Part shown: positions 48,790-58,080 of the stretch, in pieces
Layout: each line of letters starts with the position of its first letter
How positions within the stretch are numbered: position 1 is the first letter of the stretch
Assembly: GCA_021841005.1 (NCBI GenBank)
Contig: JAKBVZ010000036.1
Coordinates: 1-64,000, forward strand
DNA length: 64,000 bases
Direction: 5' to 3'
Source of the DNA: Actinomycetes bacterium
GTDB taxonomy: Bacteria > Actinomycetota > Acidimicrobiia > Acidimicrobiales > JAMCPL01
Position numbers and translations under genes: made by a program
Notes under the pieces: generated by a model
The model's input: only the letters and a program-made list of their open reading frames with translations
Told to the model about the DNA's origin: nothing
Databases searched by the model: none

Positions 48790-49737
48790 GGGTTGACCCC
48801 CGGTACGAGCATCCGTTGAACCGTTCCTCACTCCGTTGTCCCCGTCCAGGTCGCTGCTTTCCATAACCTGACTGCTAAAGCTGTCTCCGTTGTCCCCGTC
48901 CAGGCTTGGACTGACACTGTCCACCGTTGCACCACTGGCACCAGCCATGATAAATGCCCTTTCAGCCAACGGCAATGGGTGACTCTCTCGATGAGCAAGA
49001 AGCCAAACCGACCAGCCAAGTCCAACCGCAAACAGACCCAGCCCTGCCAGCTGCACCAGAACCGCTCCCAAGTGTCCCGGATATGCAAGCCATAGGTGCT
49101 CCTCGAAAAATCTGCCCAACCCCCACATACCAACCGTAGAAGAAGCCACAAACCCGGCAGGGCGATTGGCCATCCTCTTCTCTATCATAATTACGGTAAA
49201 AAATATCCCGAACGAGATCATCGCCTGGAAAATTGGAACCGGCAGTCGCTTGCCGACTTGATCAGCGTAGTACATGCCGAACCACTGATGAGTAGGGTGA
49301 CCACCGCCTGCAACCATGAGCTGTGGTCCGAGGAGCCTTCCTACTCCCCATGCCGCTATGAGCACCGGGGCAACCAAGTCTGCAAGGTTAGCCAGGGACA
49401 GATCAGGGCAGCGCTTGCGAGCAATGATAAATCCCGTAGGTATACCTGCAATCAAGCCCCCAAACGAGGAGAGACCCCCATGCCAGACCTGAACAATCTG
49501 CGCTGGATCAGCAGTGTAGAAAGACAGATTGGCAAGAACATGCATTACGCGAGCACCAATTATTGCTGCCACGATCACCCAGACAAACATCCCGGTAACC
49601 CATGCCCACGGATACCCTCTCTGCTTGAGTCTACGCTCGAAATATCTGTACGCGAACCAGAACGTGATCGCCAGTCCTATGCCGTAGGTATGGACAACCA
49701 ATGGACCTATATGAAACTGAACCGGTATTGGCTTCAT
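48760..49737 (-). CDS. lgt: Prolipoprotein diacylglyceryl transferase
   Basis: MKPIPVQFHIGPLVVHTYGIGLAITFWFAYRY; GGLSSFGGLIAG; start at 49737 preferred to the track ORF (50103). Confidence 0.9.
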   Translation of the reverse strand: MKPIPVQFHIGPLVVHTYGIGLAITFWFAYRYFERRLKQRGYPWAWVTGMFVWVIVAAIIGARVMHVLANLSFYTADPAQIVQVWHGGLSSFGGLIAGIPTGFIIARKRCPDLSLANLADLVAPVLIAAWGVGRLLGPQLMVAGGGHPTHQWFGMYYADQVGKRLPVPIFQAMISFGIFFTVIMIEKRMANRPAGFVASSTVGMWGLGRFFEEHLWLAYPGHLGAVLVQLAGLGLFAVGLGWSVWLLAHRESHPLPLAERAFIMAGASGATVDSVSPSLDGDNGDSFSSQVMESSDLDGDNGVRNGSTDARTGGQPVTTEDPAEG

Positions 49738-49864
49738 CCACAGCCTCCCGCCATGCATGTCCGCTCGTTGTATATCACTGCTTGCACTATAGCACCGGGC
49801 TACGGATACCAGTAGGCAGATCTCCGGTCGAGTTGCCAGGCGATCGGCAACGACGCTATTATCG

Positions 49865-50812
49865 ATGACCATGTCCGAAAGAAGTAGAGATTTACCGCGT
49901 CGTTCCTGCCTGTCGGTTCCGGGATCCAACGAAAGGTTCCTCCAGAAGGGCCCTACTGTACCTGCTGATATGACCTTTTTAGATCTCGAGGATTCGGTAG
50001 CACCACTGGAGAAGGAAGCGGCCCGAGCAAAAGTGGCTGATGCCATCAAGAGTCTCCCATGGGACGACAGGGTGCTGTGCGTACGCGTCAATGCATGGGA
50101 CACCCGTTGGACTTACGGCGATGTCATAGAGGTGGTATCCAACGCCGGCCAGAGATTGGACGAGATCATGTTGCCCAAAGTGCAGAGTGCAGCAGAAGTG
50201 GTGGCGCTGGATCTCCTTCTCACCCAGATAGAAGCCAACTGCGGATTACCGTACGGACACATAGGAATAGAAGCGCAGATCGAGACCACAAGAGGCCTCA
50301 TCAATGTCGAAGAGATATGCGCTGCATCTCCAAGGCTGGAAACCATCATCTTCGGTCCCGCCGACTTCGCAGCTTCGATGGAGATGCCAGTTCTTACGGG
50401 AGGAGTCGCCATAGAAGAGTACCCTGGCGACCACTTCCACTATGTCTTCTCCAAGATACTCATGGCAGGTCGCGCCAATGGCCTTCAGGTCATCGACGGA
50501 CCTTACTTGAAAATAAGGGACTTGGACGGCCTAAGGGAGTTCTCACAACGCACCAGAGTCCTTGGATATGACGGTAAATGGGCGCTGAACCCGGATCAGG
50601 TAACCGTACTCAATGAGGTGTACTCGCCCACCCAGGAACAGTTCGATCGCGCTCACGATATTCTCGACGCATACCGCCAAGCCACAGAGAGCGAGCGCAA
50701 GGGCGCAGTGATGTTCGGCGAGGAGATGATCGACGAGGCAAGCAGGAAGATGGCACTGAAGTTTGTCAAGCGCGGGGAACGAGCCGGCTTCAAGCGGAGT
50801 GTTGCTGGCTGA
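49865..50812 (+). CDS. HpcH/HpaI aldolase / CitE-like lyase
   Basis: RRSCLSVPGSNERFLQKG, FLDLEDSVAPLEKEAAR, IIFGPADFAASM. Confidence 0.88.
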   Translation: MTMSERSRDLPRRSCLSVPGSNERFLQKGPTVPADMTFLDLEDSVAPLEKEAARAKVADAIKSLPWDDRVLCVRVNAWDTRWTYGDVIEVVSNAGQRLDEIMLPKVQSAAEVVALDLLLTQIEANCGLPYGHIGIEAQIETTRGLINVEEICAASPRLETIIFGPADFAASMEMPVLTGGVAIEEYPGDHFHYVFSKILMAGRANGLQVIDGPYLKIRDLDGLREFSQRTRVLGYDGKWALNPDQVTVLNEVYSPTQEQFDRAHDILDAYRQATESERKGAVMFGEEMIDEASRKMALKFVKRGERAGFKRSVAG

Positions 50813-50835
50813 GTGCCAACTGAACCGCCCTGGCT

Positions 50836-51714
50836 TCAGGAGCTTGGGAGCGGTGGCCTGCCGGGTCCAGGGGGGCCTGCAAATGCCTGTGCTATTTGCA
50901 TCCATTCCAAGGCTTTCTCGCCATCTATCCGCAGGGAAACATCTGCAAGGTTTCTACGTTCTGTAACTATCAGGCAGAAGTCGAGAGCTGAACCGCGAAT
51001 GGAACCACCGGACTGCGCCGGGAGGGTGGAACCTTCCCCTCCATCTCGAACCTTGCCACCACCCGCAGCAACCCACCTCCAAACGCCGCCGCCCCCACTA
51101 TCATTGCCACTGGATGGAAGCGCAGGCGCAGTCAACTCGACCAATATCTCTTCAGTCGGGGTTTCAATACCTCTGACGGCATAGGAAAATTCACGGGTTC
51201 GCACTCCAAGGTCTGCAATATGCCTGAGACGCACCGTAGGCTCCCTAGACACCCCTAGGGCATCACACACATCCTGGCCGTGTGCCCAAGTCTCCATCAG
51301 CCGAGCGGTGACAAACGACCGCATGCCCATAGAAGGCCCATACCAGGCGATCCGAGACACCGGATCAGCATGCTCGAGACATTGCAACAGGGACATCCGG
51401 GCATCTCTCCACCATTGAAGCATAAGAGCACCATTCATGGCCCTGCCCTTAGCCAGATGTTCAGCAATAGGATCGAAACGTAGGGAACGCACCCCTTCCA
51501 CTTGGGCCTTGAAGCCAGCAGGATCTTCTATGGCCATACGAGCGGCATCATCAAAATACGCAAGGTGACCGATGCTGTCCCGTACATCCCATCCCTCCGC
51601 CGGAGTCGGACGCAACCAGGCATTTTCGTCGATGCCTGATGCTATCCTGTCCAGATCAATATGTTCTGCCTGCAAATCTGACAGTAAAGTCGGCCACCAC
51701 TCAGGAGCACTCAT
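50836..51714 (-). CDS. DinB/maleylpyruvate-isomerase-type (mycothiol-dependent-like) protein
   Basis: ASGIDENAWLRPTPAEGWDVRDSIGHLAYFDDAA; TARLMETWAHGQDVCDALG. Confidence 0.8.
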   Translation of the reverse strand: MSAPEWWPTLLSDLQAEHIDLDRIASGIDENAWLRPTPAEGWDVRDSIGHLAYFDDAARMAIEDPAGFKAQVEGVRSLRFDPIAEHLAKGRAMNGALMLQWWRDARMSLLQCLEHADPVSRIAWYGPSMGMRSFVTARLMETWAHGQDVCDALGVSREPTVRLRHIADLGVRTREFSYAVRGIETPTEEILVELTAPALPSSGNDSGGGGVWRWVAAGGGKVRDGGEGSTLPAQSGGSIRGSALDFCLIVTERRNLADVSLRIDGEKALEWMQIAQAFAGPPGPGRPPLPSS

Positions 51715-51784
51715 CCATACAAGATTAACCCGAAGATATCATAGCGTGCCATCCAGTGCGTGAGAATGATGGCGTACGGCCGCG

Positions 51785-51890
51785 GGACATCACAGAGTGG
51801 GGGTGGAGGGATTCGAACAATACACGGGCTGCGGCATAGTGGCCGCAGCGGACATTGGACATCACAGAGTGGGGGTGGAGGGATTCGAAC
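51785..51890. repeat. Paired 34-bp direct repeat, period 72 bp (51785-51818 / 51857-51890; 38-bp spacer), one copy spanning the tRNA 3' end
   Basis: GGACATCACAGAGTGGGGGTGGAGGGATTCGAAC, 34/34 identical. Confidence 0.98.
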
Positions 51891-51943
51891 CCTCACTGGA
51901 GGCGGTTTAAGCGCCTTGCCTCTGCCGGTTGGGCTACACCCCC
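51870..51943 (-). tRNA. tRNA with anticodon UAA (Leu by codon) and a short variable loop
   Basis: GGGGGTGTAGCCCAACCGGCAGAGGCAAGGCGCTTAAACCGCCTCCAGTGAGGGTTCGAATCCCTCCACCCCCA; 7-bp acceptor, 5-bp anticodon and 5-bp T stems intact; variable loop CCAGT. Confidence 0.88.
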
Positions 51944-52141
51944 GATGCAATGTGGGTACACGACAAGACCTTATATATACTACCGCGAATGGTAGACCGC
52001 AGCCGCTGATACCATCTGACGCTCCGTTCTGTGCAACCCAAGGAGCTATCGTCCGTGACGAGAAACACGGCTGTCGTGAGTGGACTGACTATTCCTTTGA
52101 AAAGGCAACCCGCCCCGCAAATGACAGTGCGCTCCCACCAC

Positions 52142-53809
52142 CTATCTATGATATCCTGCAGACGGACGCAAGCCGACATCTTCCCATACCTGCAGTTCCT
52201 CTCCCCTGGGATCGTAGTCGACTCGTCGCTCCCGGCCCAGGATCATGGTTGGACGATCGGCGCCATAGGCAGGCCACTCCCCGACTTCCTCGCATGACGG
52301 ATCCCCACTATGAGCAAACGCAACCCAGGCCCGTTGCATAGCCATGGACAGGTCATCCGCTTCCGGGCCCGAGCCTGCAAATGGCTGAACGACTGGCTCT
52401 TCGATCGACCCAAACACAAACGGGATCTCCAGCGCATGGCAGGACCCGAGCGAAGTCCCCATAAAAGAGGTCTCCCAGTCAAACAAGTACACATATGCTG
52501 GTAAACCATTAAGCATGTGCGCCGATGCAACCTCGATACTGGGCAGCCTGAAGACGTAATCCGTGCTTACCGCCGTCCATATATCAACAGGAGATACACC
52601 TTCGCCTCGTGTTGCGCGTATCTTCCCGTATCGCTCCACAACTCGACCAGCCGTATCTTCTTCCAGGATCTTAGATATGCGATGGACTACCTTCTCCTCT
52701 TCCAGTCCCCCTCCAAGGATCTCTCCAGCGGAAAACAGTGCCGTCTCATCACGATTGGTTCCTATGAGCAATGGTACCCTAGCCGTTTCTCCAGATGTTA
52801 TCAAGTCCGCGAGAGACGTCCCGAAAAGGCCTCCATCGACCACCGGGAGGAATGCAAGAGGCATGGCTCCTTCGCCAGTCACCTCGAATCCAAGCTGCTG
52901 ATCCGCCTTGATAATCTCGTCTGCCCGTATCCCTCCGAGCCTCTCCCGAAAGCCGCTAGGAGTGTCCACGCCAACTATCTCCCCAATTCTTGCCGCCCGA
53001 TTGGCAGCCAGATCAAGACTGATACTGGACGGTGGGCCGCTCTCGATAATTGCCTTATGGAACAGCCCCCTTGCCTCTTCGCATACCAGCAATGCCGCAA
53101 CGCTCATTCCCCCCGCCGACTCACCGAATATGGTCACGTTAGAAGGATCCCCGCCAAAGCCCGCAACGGCATCCCTCACAAAATGCAAAGCCGCGATCTG
53201 ATCCATCAATCCCCAATTCCCGCAGTAGTACTTGCCCGCGTGACCGGCAGGCCAAGTGGCACGCAGTTCGGGGTGCGCCAGGAACCCGAATGAGCCAAGC
53301 CGGTAGTTGATCGTAACCACGACTACATCTCCACGCATGGCCAAGCGCCCGCCCCGGTACAGAACCTGCCCAGAACTCCCCGTCGAGAATCCTCCGCCAT
53401 GTATCCACACCATTACGGGCCGCTTGGCGCCGTCGAGACTCGGAGTCCAGATGTTCAGGAATAGGCAATCCTCATTCCAGTCCACTGGATCGCCGGCTAT
53501 GCTCATAGCTGGGATTGGAGCCGGCTGAGGAGCAATAGGGCCAAAGTTCACCGCATCCAGTACGCCTCCCCAGGGATCCAGGGTCATCGGCGGTAAAAAT
53601 CTGGATTCACCAGACGGAGCAACAGCAAATGGTATGCCCTTGAACGCCAGCACCTCCCCCTCCTGGCGCCCCCTAACGGCTCCCCACGGAGTCCTTACGA
53701 CCGGTTCTATGTCTTTATGCGATACATCCTTGTGGCCAGCCCCGTGATCCATGATTCCAAAGATAGCGCATGTGACCACTTCCAGCCAAGTACTGTTAGG
53801 CATAGCCAA
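52142..53809 (-). CDS. Carboxylesterase (type B)
   Basis: EDCLFLNIWTPSLDGAKRPVMVWIHGGGFSTGSSG; TIFGESAGGMSV. Confidence 0.9.
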   Translation of the reverse strand: MAMPNSTWLEVVTCAIFGIMDHGAGHKDVSHKDIEPVVRTPWGAVRGRQEGEVLAFKGIPFAVAPSGESRFLPPMTLDPWGGVLDAVNFGPIAPQPAPIPAMSIAGDPVDWNEDCLFLNIWTPSLDGAKRPVMVWIHGGGFSTGSSGQVLYRGGRLAMRGDVVVVTINYRLGSFGFLAHPELRATWPAGHAGKYYCGNWGLMDQIAALHFVRDAVAGFGGDPSNVTIFGESAGGMSVAALLVCEEARGLFHKAIIESGPPSSISLDLAANRAARIGEIVGVDTPSGFRERLGGIRADEIIKADQQLGFEVTGEGAMPLAFLPVVDGGLFGTSLADLITSGETARVPLLIGTNRDETALFSAGEILGGGLEEEKVVHRISKILEEDTAGRVVERYGKIRATRGEGVSPVDIWTAVSTDYVFRLPSIEVASAHMLNGLPAYVYLFDWETSFMGTSLGSCHALEIPFVFGSIEEPVVQPFAGSGPEADDLSMAMQRAWVAFAHSGDPSCEEVGEWPAYGADRPTMILGRERRVDYDPRGEELQVWEDVGLRPSAGYHR

Positions 53810-54071
53810 GTACCACCCTCAGCCGCACATGGCGTGACCGCTCGTCGTTAGCAGTAACGTTGAAAGTAGAGTTATAGAATAGGGATACCATGCATGACCC
53901 TTACCGATATTGGCTATTTGTATAATCTTCAGATGTTGCCCTGCATACGATGTTGGGACTGCAAAGAGCAGCTATCGCATACATGACGGCAGCAACGCAG
54001 GACATGAGAAGGCAAGGTATGAAGACAAGGTGTGAGAAAACGCATGACGCACGCAGGAAAACGGTGAGCAT

Positions 54072-55181
54072 TTGAACGAACCAGCCCCCTGCATCGAGCT
54101 TACGATTGTCATACCGGCCTACAACGAGTCGCAACGGCTCCCTGCAATGCTCACCCGCCTGCTCGAGGGGTTCGCTAGCGGTGCCTTCAGCCACCTGACA
54201 ACTCAGGTACTCGTTGTGGACGATGGGTCAAACGACGATACAGCTAACGTAGCAAGATCTTATTTGCGGGACTTGCCGTGGGCAGATGTTGTAAGGATGC
54301 CGGCAAACCGTGGCAAGGGCGCCGCAGTGCGCGCCGGAGTCGTAAGGGCCAGAGGCGAGAAACTCGTGTTCATAGATGCCGACATGTCCATAGACCCGTA
54401 CAGTATCCCCACTCTCGTGACCTCTCTCGACCATGCCGACATTGCAGTCGGTTCCCGTGCGCATCCGCAATCGTGCGATGACGGGCCGCTGGTGAGCCGT
54501 AACGTGGCGGGTAAGCTTTTCAATATTGCCGTACGCAGGGCCACCGGACTTGACATACTCGATACCCAGTGTGGATTCAAGGGTTTCAACACCCGAGTGG
54601 CAAAGCTGCTCTTCCACCTGTCTACAATAGATCGTTATTCCTTTGACGTAGAGATACTATGGATGGCCAGAGCACTGGGCATGACCATCGCCGAAGTGCC
54701 GATCACCTGGAAACACGTTCCTGGCAGCCATGTACATGCACTCTCCGATGGGTGTTCCATGCTTCTCGACATTCACCGGGCACTTTCACAACCACCATTG
54801 TCGCGTGGAGTACCGATAATCACCGTATGGCCCCCGAGGGAAGCCCACAGCAGGCTTTCAACGGCCAAACCGGCAGGATCTGGTGGAGGAGCTAGTGGAG
54901 GAGCTGTTGCCGGGAATGCCGCATGGGTGGAAACCGTCAAGCAAACCGTAAGGGCGAGTAACCTGGCCATTCCTTGGCAAGGAGGAGCGGAAATAATTAT
55001 GCCGCTCAGTTCGGCACCCGAAAGGCATGCCATGATCACCTCGTTGGTCCACCGACTGCCTGGAATCGAATGCGAAGAATCATGGGCAACAGTTGGCAGC
55101 TTGGTGCAGTCGGGAATAATATGGCCAACCCGCAAACTACCAACACCGTCCCCGCAATTCATTACCGAAACGCCCACCTGA
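54072..55181 (+). CDS. Family 2 glycosyltransferase (polyprenyl-phosphate glucosyltransferase-like)
   Basis: LTIVIPAYNESQRLPAML, VLVVDDGSNDDT, VFIDADMSIDP, DTQCGFKGFN. Confidence 0.85.
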   Translation: MNEPAPCIELTIVIPAYNESQRLPAMLTRLLEGFASGAFSHLTTQVLVVDDGSNDDTANVARSYLRDLPWADVVRMPANRGKGAAVRAGVVRARGEKLVFIDADMSIDPYSIPTLVTSLDHADIAVGSRAHPQSCDDGPLVSRNVAGKLFNIAVRRATGLDILDTQCGFKGFNTRVAKLLFHLSTIDRYSFDVEILWMARALGMTIAEVPITWKHVPGSHVHALSDGCSMLLDIHRALSQPPLSRGVPIITVWPPREAHSRLSTAKPAGSGGGASGGAVAGNAAWVETVKQTVRASNLAIPWQGGAEIIMPLSSAPERHAMITSLVHRLPGIECEESWATVGSLVQSGIIWPTRKLPTPSPQFITETPT

Positions 55182-55197
55182 ACTAAGAGGCTCAATC

Positions 55198-55218
55198 ACC
55201 AGCACCGTATCTGCTGGT
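55198..55218 (+). terminator. Small hairpin after the glycosyltransferase gene
   Basis: ACCAGCA-CCGTATC-TGCTGGT. Confidence 0.35.
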
Positions 55219-55293
55219 ACCCGCAATTACCGCCAGCGCACACCACCACATGTCCGCTGGCAAGCGCAGCTGGATAGCGATAACATTCATTAT

Positions 55294-56262
55294 GTGGCTA
55301 TCGACAAGGCTCCAGGCAAGCCAAGCAAGACACCATTGAACAAACTGGAAGCACAGGCACTGTCCCCAGACCCAGAAGGCTCCAGGGAAGAAACGGGCCT
55401 CGTGCCTGTACAGTCACTTCAGGATACAACTGCACCGGGCGATGGTTCGGCTTCCGTCGATCAGGACCGGCTCGGAGACGTGGACGAATGGGGACGGTCG
55501 GAACATATGCGCGCGATAATGCGACAACTCATGGATCCTTTTTACAATCACTGGTTCCGGGTAGAATGGGAGGGCCTCGAAAAGATACCCAGAGAAGGTG
55601 GCGCATTGCTCGTGGCCAACCACGCCGGAGCAATCCCGCCGGATGCTCCCATTATCATACATGGCATAGAGAAGGAATTGGGGCGCCCTGTCTATGGCTT
55701 AGCGGATTATTGGTTCAGGACCATTCCCTTCGTGAACGTCATGTGGTCACGCATGGGCGGCGTAACGGCTCATCCTGACAATGCCCTGAGGATTATGCGT
55801 GACAACCGGCAACTTGCGCTCGTCTTCCCCGAGGGCACCAAGGCGACATCAAAGACTTTTTCTGACCGGTACCGGCTCAGGCGCTTTGGCAGGGGCGGCT
55901 TCGTGGAGATCGCCATGCGTGCGGGAGCGCCCATAATACCCCTAGCGGTAGTCGGCGCGGAGGAAGCTATGCCTATCCTGTTTCGCGTGCCGGGCATAGC
56001 ATCGATGCTCAATCTCCCCTACTTTCCTATTACCGGCAATATGCTTGCATTTGGTCCGGTGCTGGGGCCTTTGGGTTGGTTCCTCTACTTCCCATCCAAG
56101 ATCAAGATCAAAGTGCTGGATCCAATCCATTACGATGTCGAACCAGGCCAGGAGCGCTATTCCAGGAGCTTCGTCATGGAGGAAGCCGAACAGGTACGTA
56201 CAATGATACAGGATGCTCTCTATGATATGTTGAGAGACCGCAAGAGTGCCTTCTTGGGATAG
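55294..56262 (+). CDS. PlsC-like 1-acylglycerol-phosphate acyltransferase
   Basis: GALLVANHAGAIPPDAP (variant of NHxxxxD), LVFPEGTKATSK. Confidence 0.82.
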   Translation: MAIDKAPGKPSKTPLNKLEAQALSPDPEGSREETGLVPVQSLQDTTAPGDGSASVDQDRLGDVDEWGRSEHMRAIMRQLMDPFYNHWFRVEWEGLEKIPREGGALLVANHAGAIPPDAPIIIHGIEKELGRPVYGLADYWFRTIPFVNVMWSRMGGVTAHPDNALRIMRDNRQLALVFPEGTKATSKTFSDRYRLRRFGRGGFVEIAMRAGAPIIPLAVVGAEEAMPILFRVPGIASMLNLPYFPITGNMLAFGPVLGPLGWFLYFPSKIKIKVLDPIHYDVEPGQERYSRSFVMEEAEQVRTMIQDALYDMLRDRKSAFLG

Positions 56263-56276
56263 GTAGACGTAACGCC

Positions 56277-57314
56277 ATGGGAAGAAGAGTACTAATTACA
56301 GGAGTTGACAAGTTCTGGGGAGGCAGGATGGCGCAGGCGCTGGAACAGGATCCTGACTTCGATGTCATCCTGGGAATGGGAACGAAAGAGCCACGAGTCG
56401 CGCTCGAAAGGGCAGAGTTTGTCCGCTCGGATCAAGCATACTCCATACTGTCACGGATAGTACGGGCAACTCATGTGGATACGATAATACACACCTTCGT
56501 AATCACCAACACCTCCGAAGCCAGCTATCGAACCCTTCACGAGACAAATGTGATCGGTACCATGAACCTGCTGGCTGCAGCAGGACAGCGTGGCAGCATG
56601 GTTCGGCAAGTGGTGGTAAAATCGTCCTCCACGGTATATGGAGCTACCGAAAACGACCCAGTATGGTTCAGGGAGGAGACTCCCCGCTCTAAGTCGGTTC
56701 GCTCGAGGCTGGAGCGGTCCCTGATTGACGTGGAACAGCTTGTAAAGGACTTCGCCGAGGATAACCCTGCCACCGTGGTAAGCATGGTCAGATGCGCCAA
56801 CGTCTTGGGTAGCGAAATCGTCACCCCGCTGAGTTCCAACCTGGCACGTAAATTTGCTCCTGTAATCGATGGCTTCGATCCGCTGGTGCAATTTGTGCAT
56901 GAATCTGATGTGGTCGAATGCCTGCTGCACCTCACCAGGAAGCGAATACCCGGCCTGTATAACCTGGCAGGTGACGGTAAGATCCCATGGAGCGAAGTGC
57001 TCGGAATATGTGGGACCAAAGCCATGCACCTGCCTGCCTACGGAACCATGAATATTGCATCTCTACTGGTGCACCTAGGGCTCATCCACTTCACCCCGGA
57101 GATGGAACCGTTGCTGCGCTATGGCCGGGGAATTGACACGACCAGGATCAAGCGCACGGGTTTCGAACCTCGCTACACGACAGCCGGAACGGTGCGAAAC
57201 TTTATCAAGGCGATGAGACTGGCGCGGAATATGGGAAAGGAACCGCCATCTTATACCTTCGAGCAGGACATAGAACAGTTCTTCCGCCACTCTCCGGCCG
57301 TCGTGAGGAGCTGA
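56277..57314 (+). CDS. NAD-dependent epimerase/dehydratase
   Basis: VLITGVDKFWGGRMAQALEQ Rossmann-type start; NVIGTMNLLAAAGQ; RCANVLG. Confidence 0.82.
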   Translation: MGRRVLITGVDKFWGGRMAQALEQDPDFDVILGMGTKEPRVALERAEFVRSDQAYSILSRIVRATHVDTIIHTFVITNTSEASYRTLHETNVIGTMNLLAAAGQRGSMVRQVVVKSSSTVYGATENDPVWFREETPRSKSVRSRLERSLIDVEQLVKDFAEDNPATVVSMVRCANVLGSEIVTPLSSNLARKFAPVIDGFDPLVQFVHESDVVECLLHLTRKRIPGLYNLAGDGKIPWSEVLGICGTKAMHLPAYGTMNIASLLVHLGLIHFTPEMEPLLRYGRGIDTTRIKRTGFEPRYTTAGTVRNFIKAMRLARNMGKEPPSYTFEQDIEQFFRHSPAVVRS

Positions 57315-57338
57315 GAATACCTTGATCATGGAGACGCC

Positions 57339-57815
57339 GTGGACCATATAGGGGTGGTGGATACCATGTTCGCCCGCGTCGACATGGCTGCAGAGGCAAT
57401 GGATGAGTTGCGCTCATGCGATGGATATGGCAGCAAATTCGAGGTGGTCCATAGAACTGTACCCGGCTTCAAGGATCTGGGGGTCGAATGCAAGCGCCTG
57501 ATCCACCTGCACGGGTGCAATATAGTCATTGCCATCGGCATGGCCGGGAGCGCCCCTGTGGATCAAATCTGCGCGCATGAAGCCAGCCAGGCCATCATGC
57601 TGGCACAACTGCTGACAAATACACATGTGCTCGAAGTTTTCGTATACGAAAACGAGGCTGATGATCCATCGAAGCTTGCGGAAATCTGCAGGCAACGTGC
57701 CCGCAAACATGCACGCAACGCCTACTGGCTTCTCTACGATCCAGATCAGCTCGCAAGGAGGGCAGGGCAGGGTATCCGCCAAGGGGCTGCCGATGCAGGT
57801 CCGTTGCCGGAGTAG
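57339..57815 (+). CDS. ribC: Archaeal-type riboflavin synthase (lumazine-synthase-like fold)
   Basis: IGVVDTMFARVDMAAEAM, HRTVPGFKDLGVECKRLIHLHGCNIVIAIGMAG, ICAHEASQAIMLAQLLTNTHVLEVFVYENEADDP, GQGIRQGAADAGPLPE match the archaeal RibC pattern along their whole length. Confidence 0.88.
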   Translation: MDHIGVVDTMFARVDMAAEAMDELRSCDGYGSKFEVVHRTVPGFKDLGVECKRLIHLHGCNIVIAIGMAGSAPVDQICAHEASQAIMLAQLLTNTHVLEVFVYENEADDPSKLAEICRQRARKHARNAYWLLYDPDQLARRAGQGIRQGAADAGPLPE

Positions 57816-57918
57816 GGCATTACCTGCTTAGGGCATTACCTGCTTAGGGCATTACCGGAGTAGGGCATTACCGGAGTAGGGCATTACCGGAGTAGGGCAT
57901 TACCGGAGTAGGGCATTA
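57807..57918. repeat. 16-bp tandem array (CCGGAGTAGGGCATTA / CCTGCTTAGGGCATTA), 7 units
   Basis: Unit order A B B A A A A; first unit contains the ribC stop codon. Confidence 0.95.
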
Positions 57919-58080
57919 CCTAGCTGCTTAGAAGTCCTCCGGCGTAGGACATACTAATGTACGATATTCGTGTCATAGGATATTCACGTTATGGGATATT
58001 GACACATGCTATGCTATGCTATGCTCCAAGCGCTCTTTCCAGCCGGGCTCTTGACCACCTGACTGGAGGTACCGGTCAGA

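Noticed and set aside
48832-48904. TCCGTTGTCCCCGTCCAGG repeated 54 bp apart in the lgt C-terminus as a seventh scar
   Set aside because: Repeat only ~20 bp and period 54, outside the 71-73 bp class; treated as an ordinary low-complexity tail.
49096-49815. 239-aa plus-strand ORF antisense to lgt
   Set aside because: Antisense shadow of a conserved membrane enzyme; no protein-like motif.
51785-51890. tRNA-associated attL/attR of an integrative element
   Set aside because: Only 38 bp lies between the repeats, with no integrase nearby, and the same geometry occurs at non-tRNA sites.
55151-55235. CCCGCAATT...ACC repeat ~69 bp apart at the glycosyltransferase 3' end
   Set aside because: Only ~9-10 bp identical without gaps; too weak to add to the paired-repeat class.
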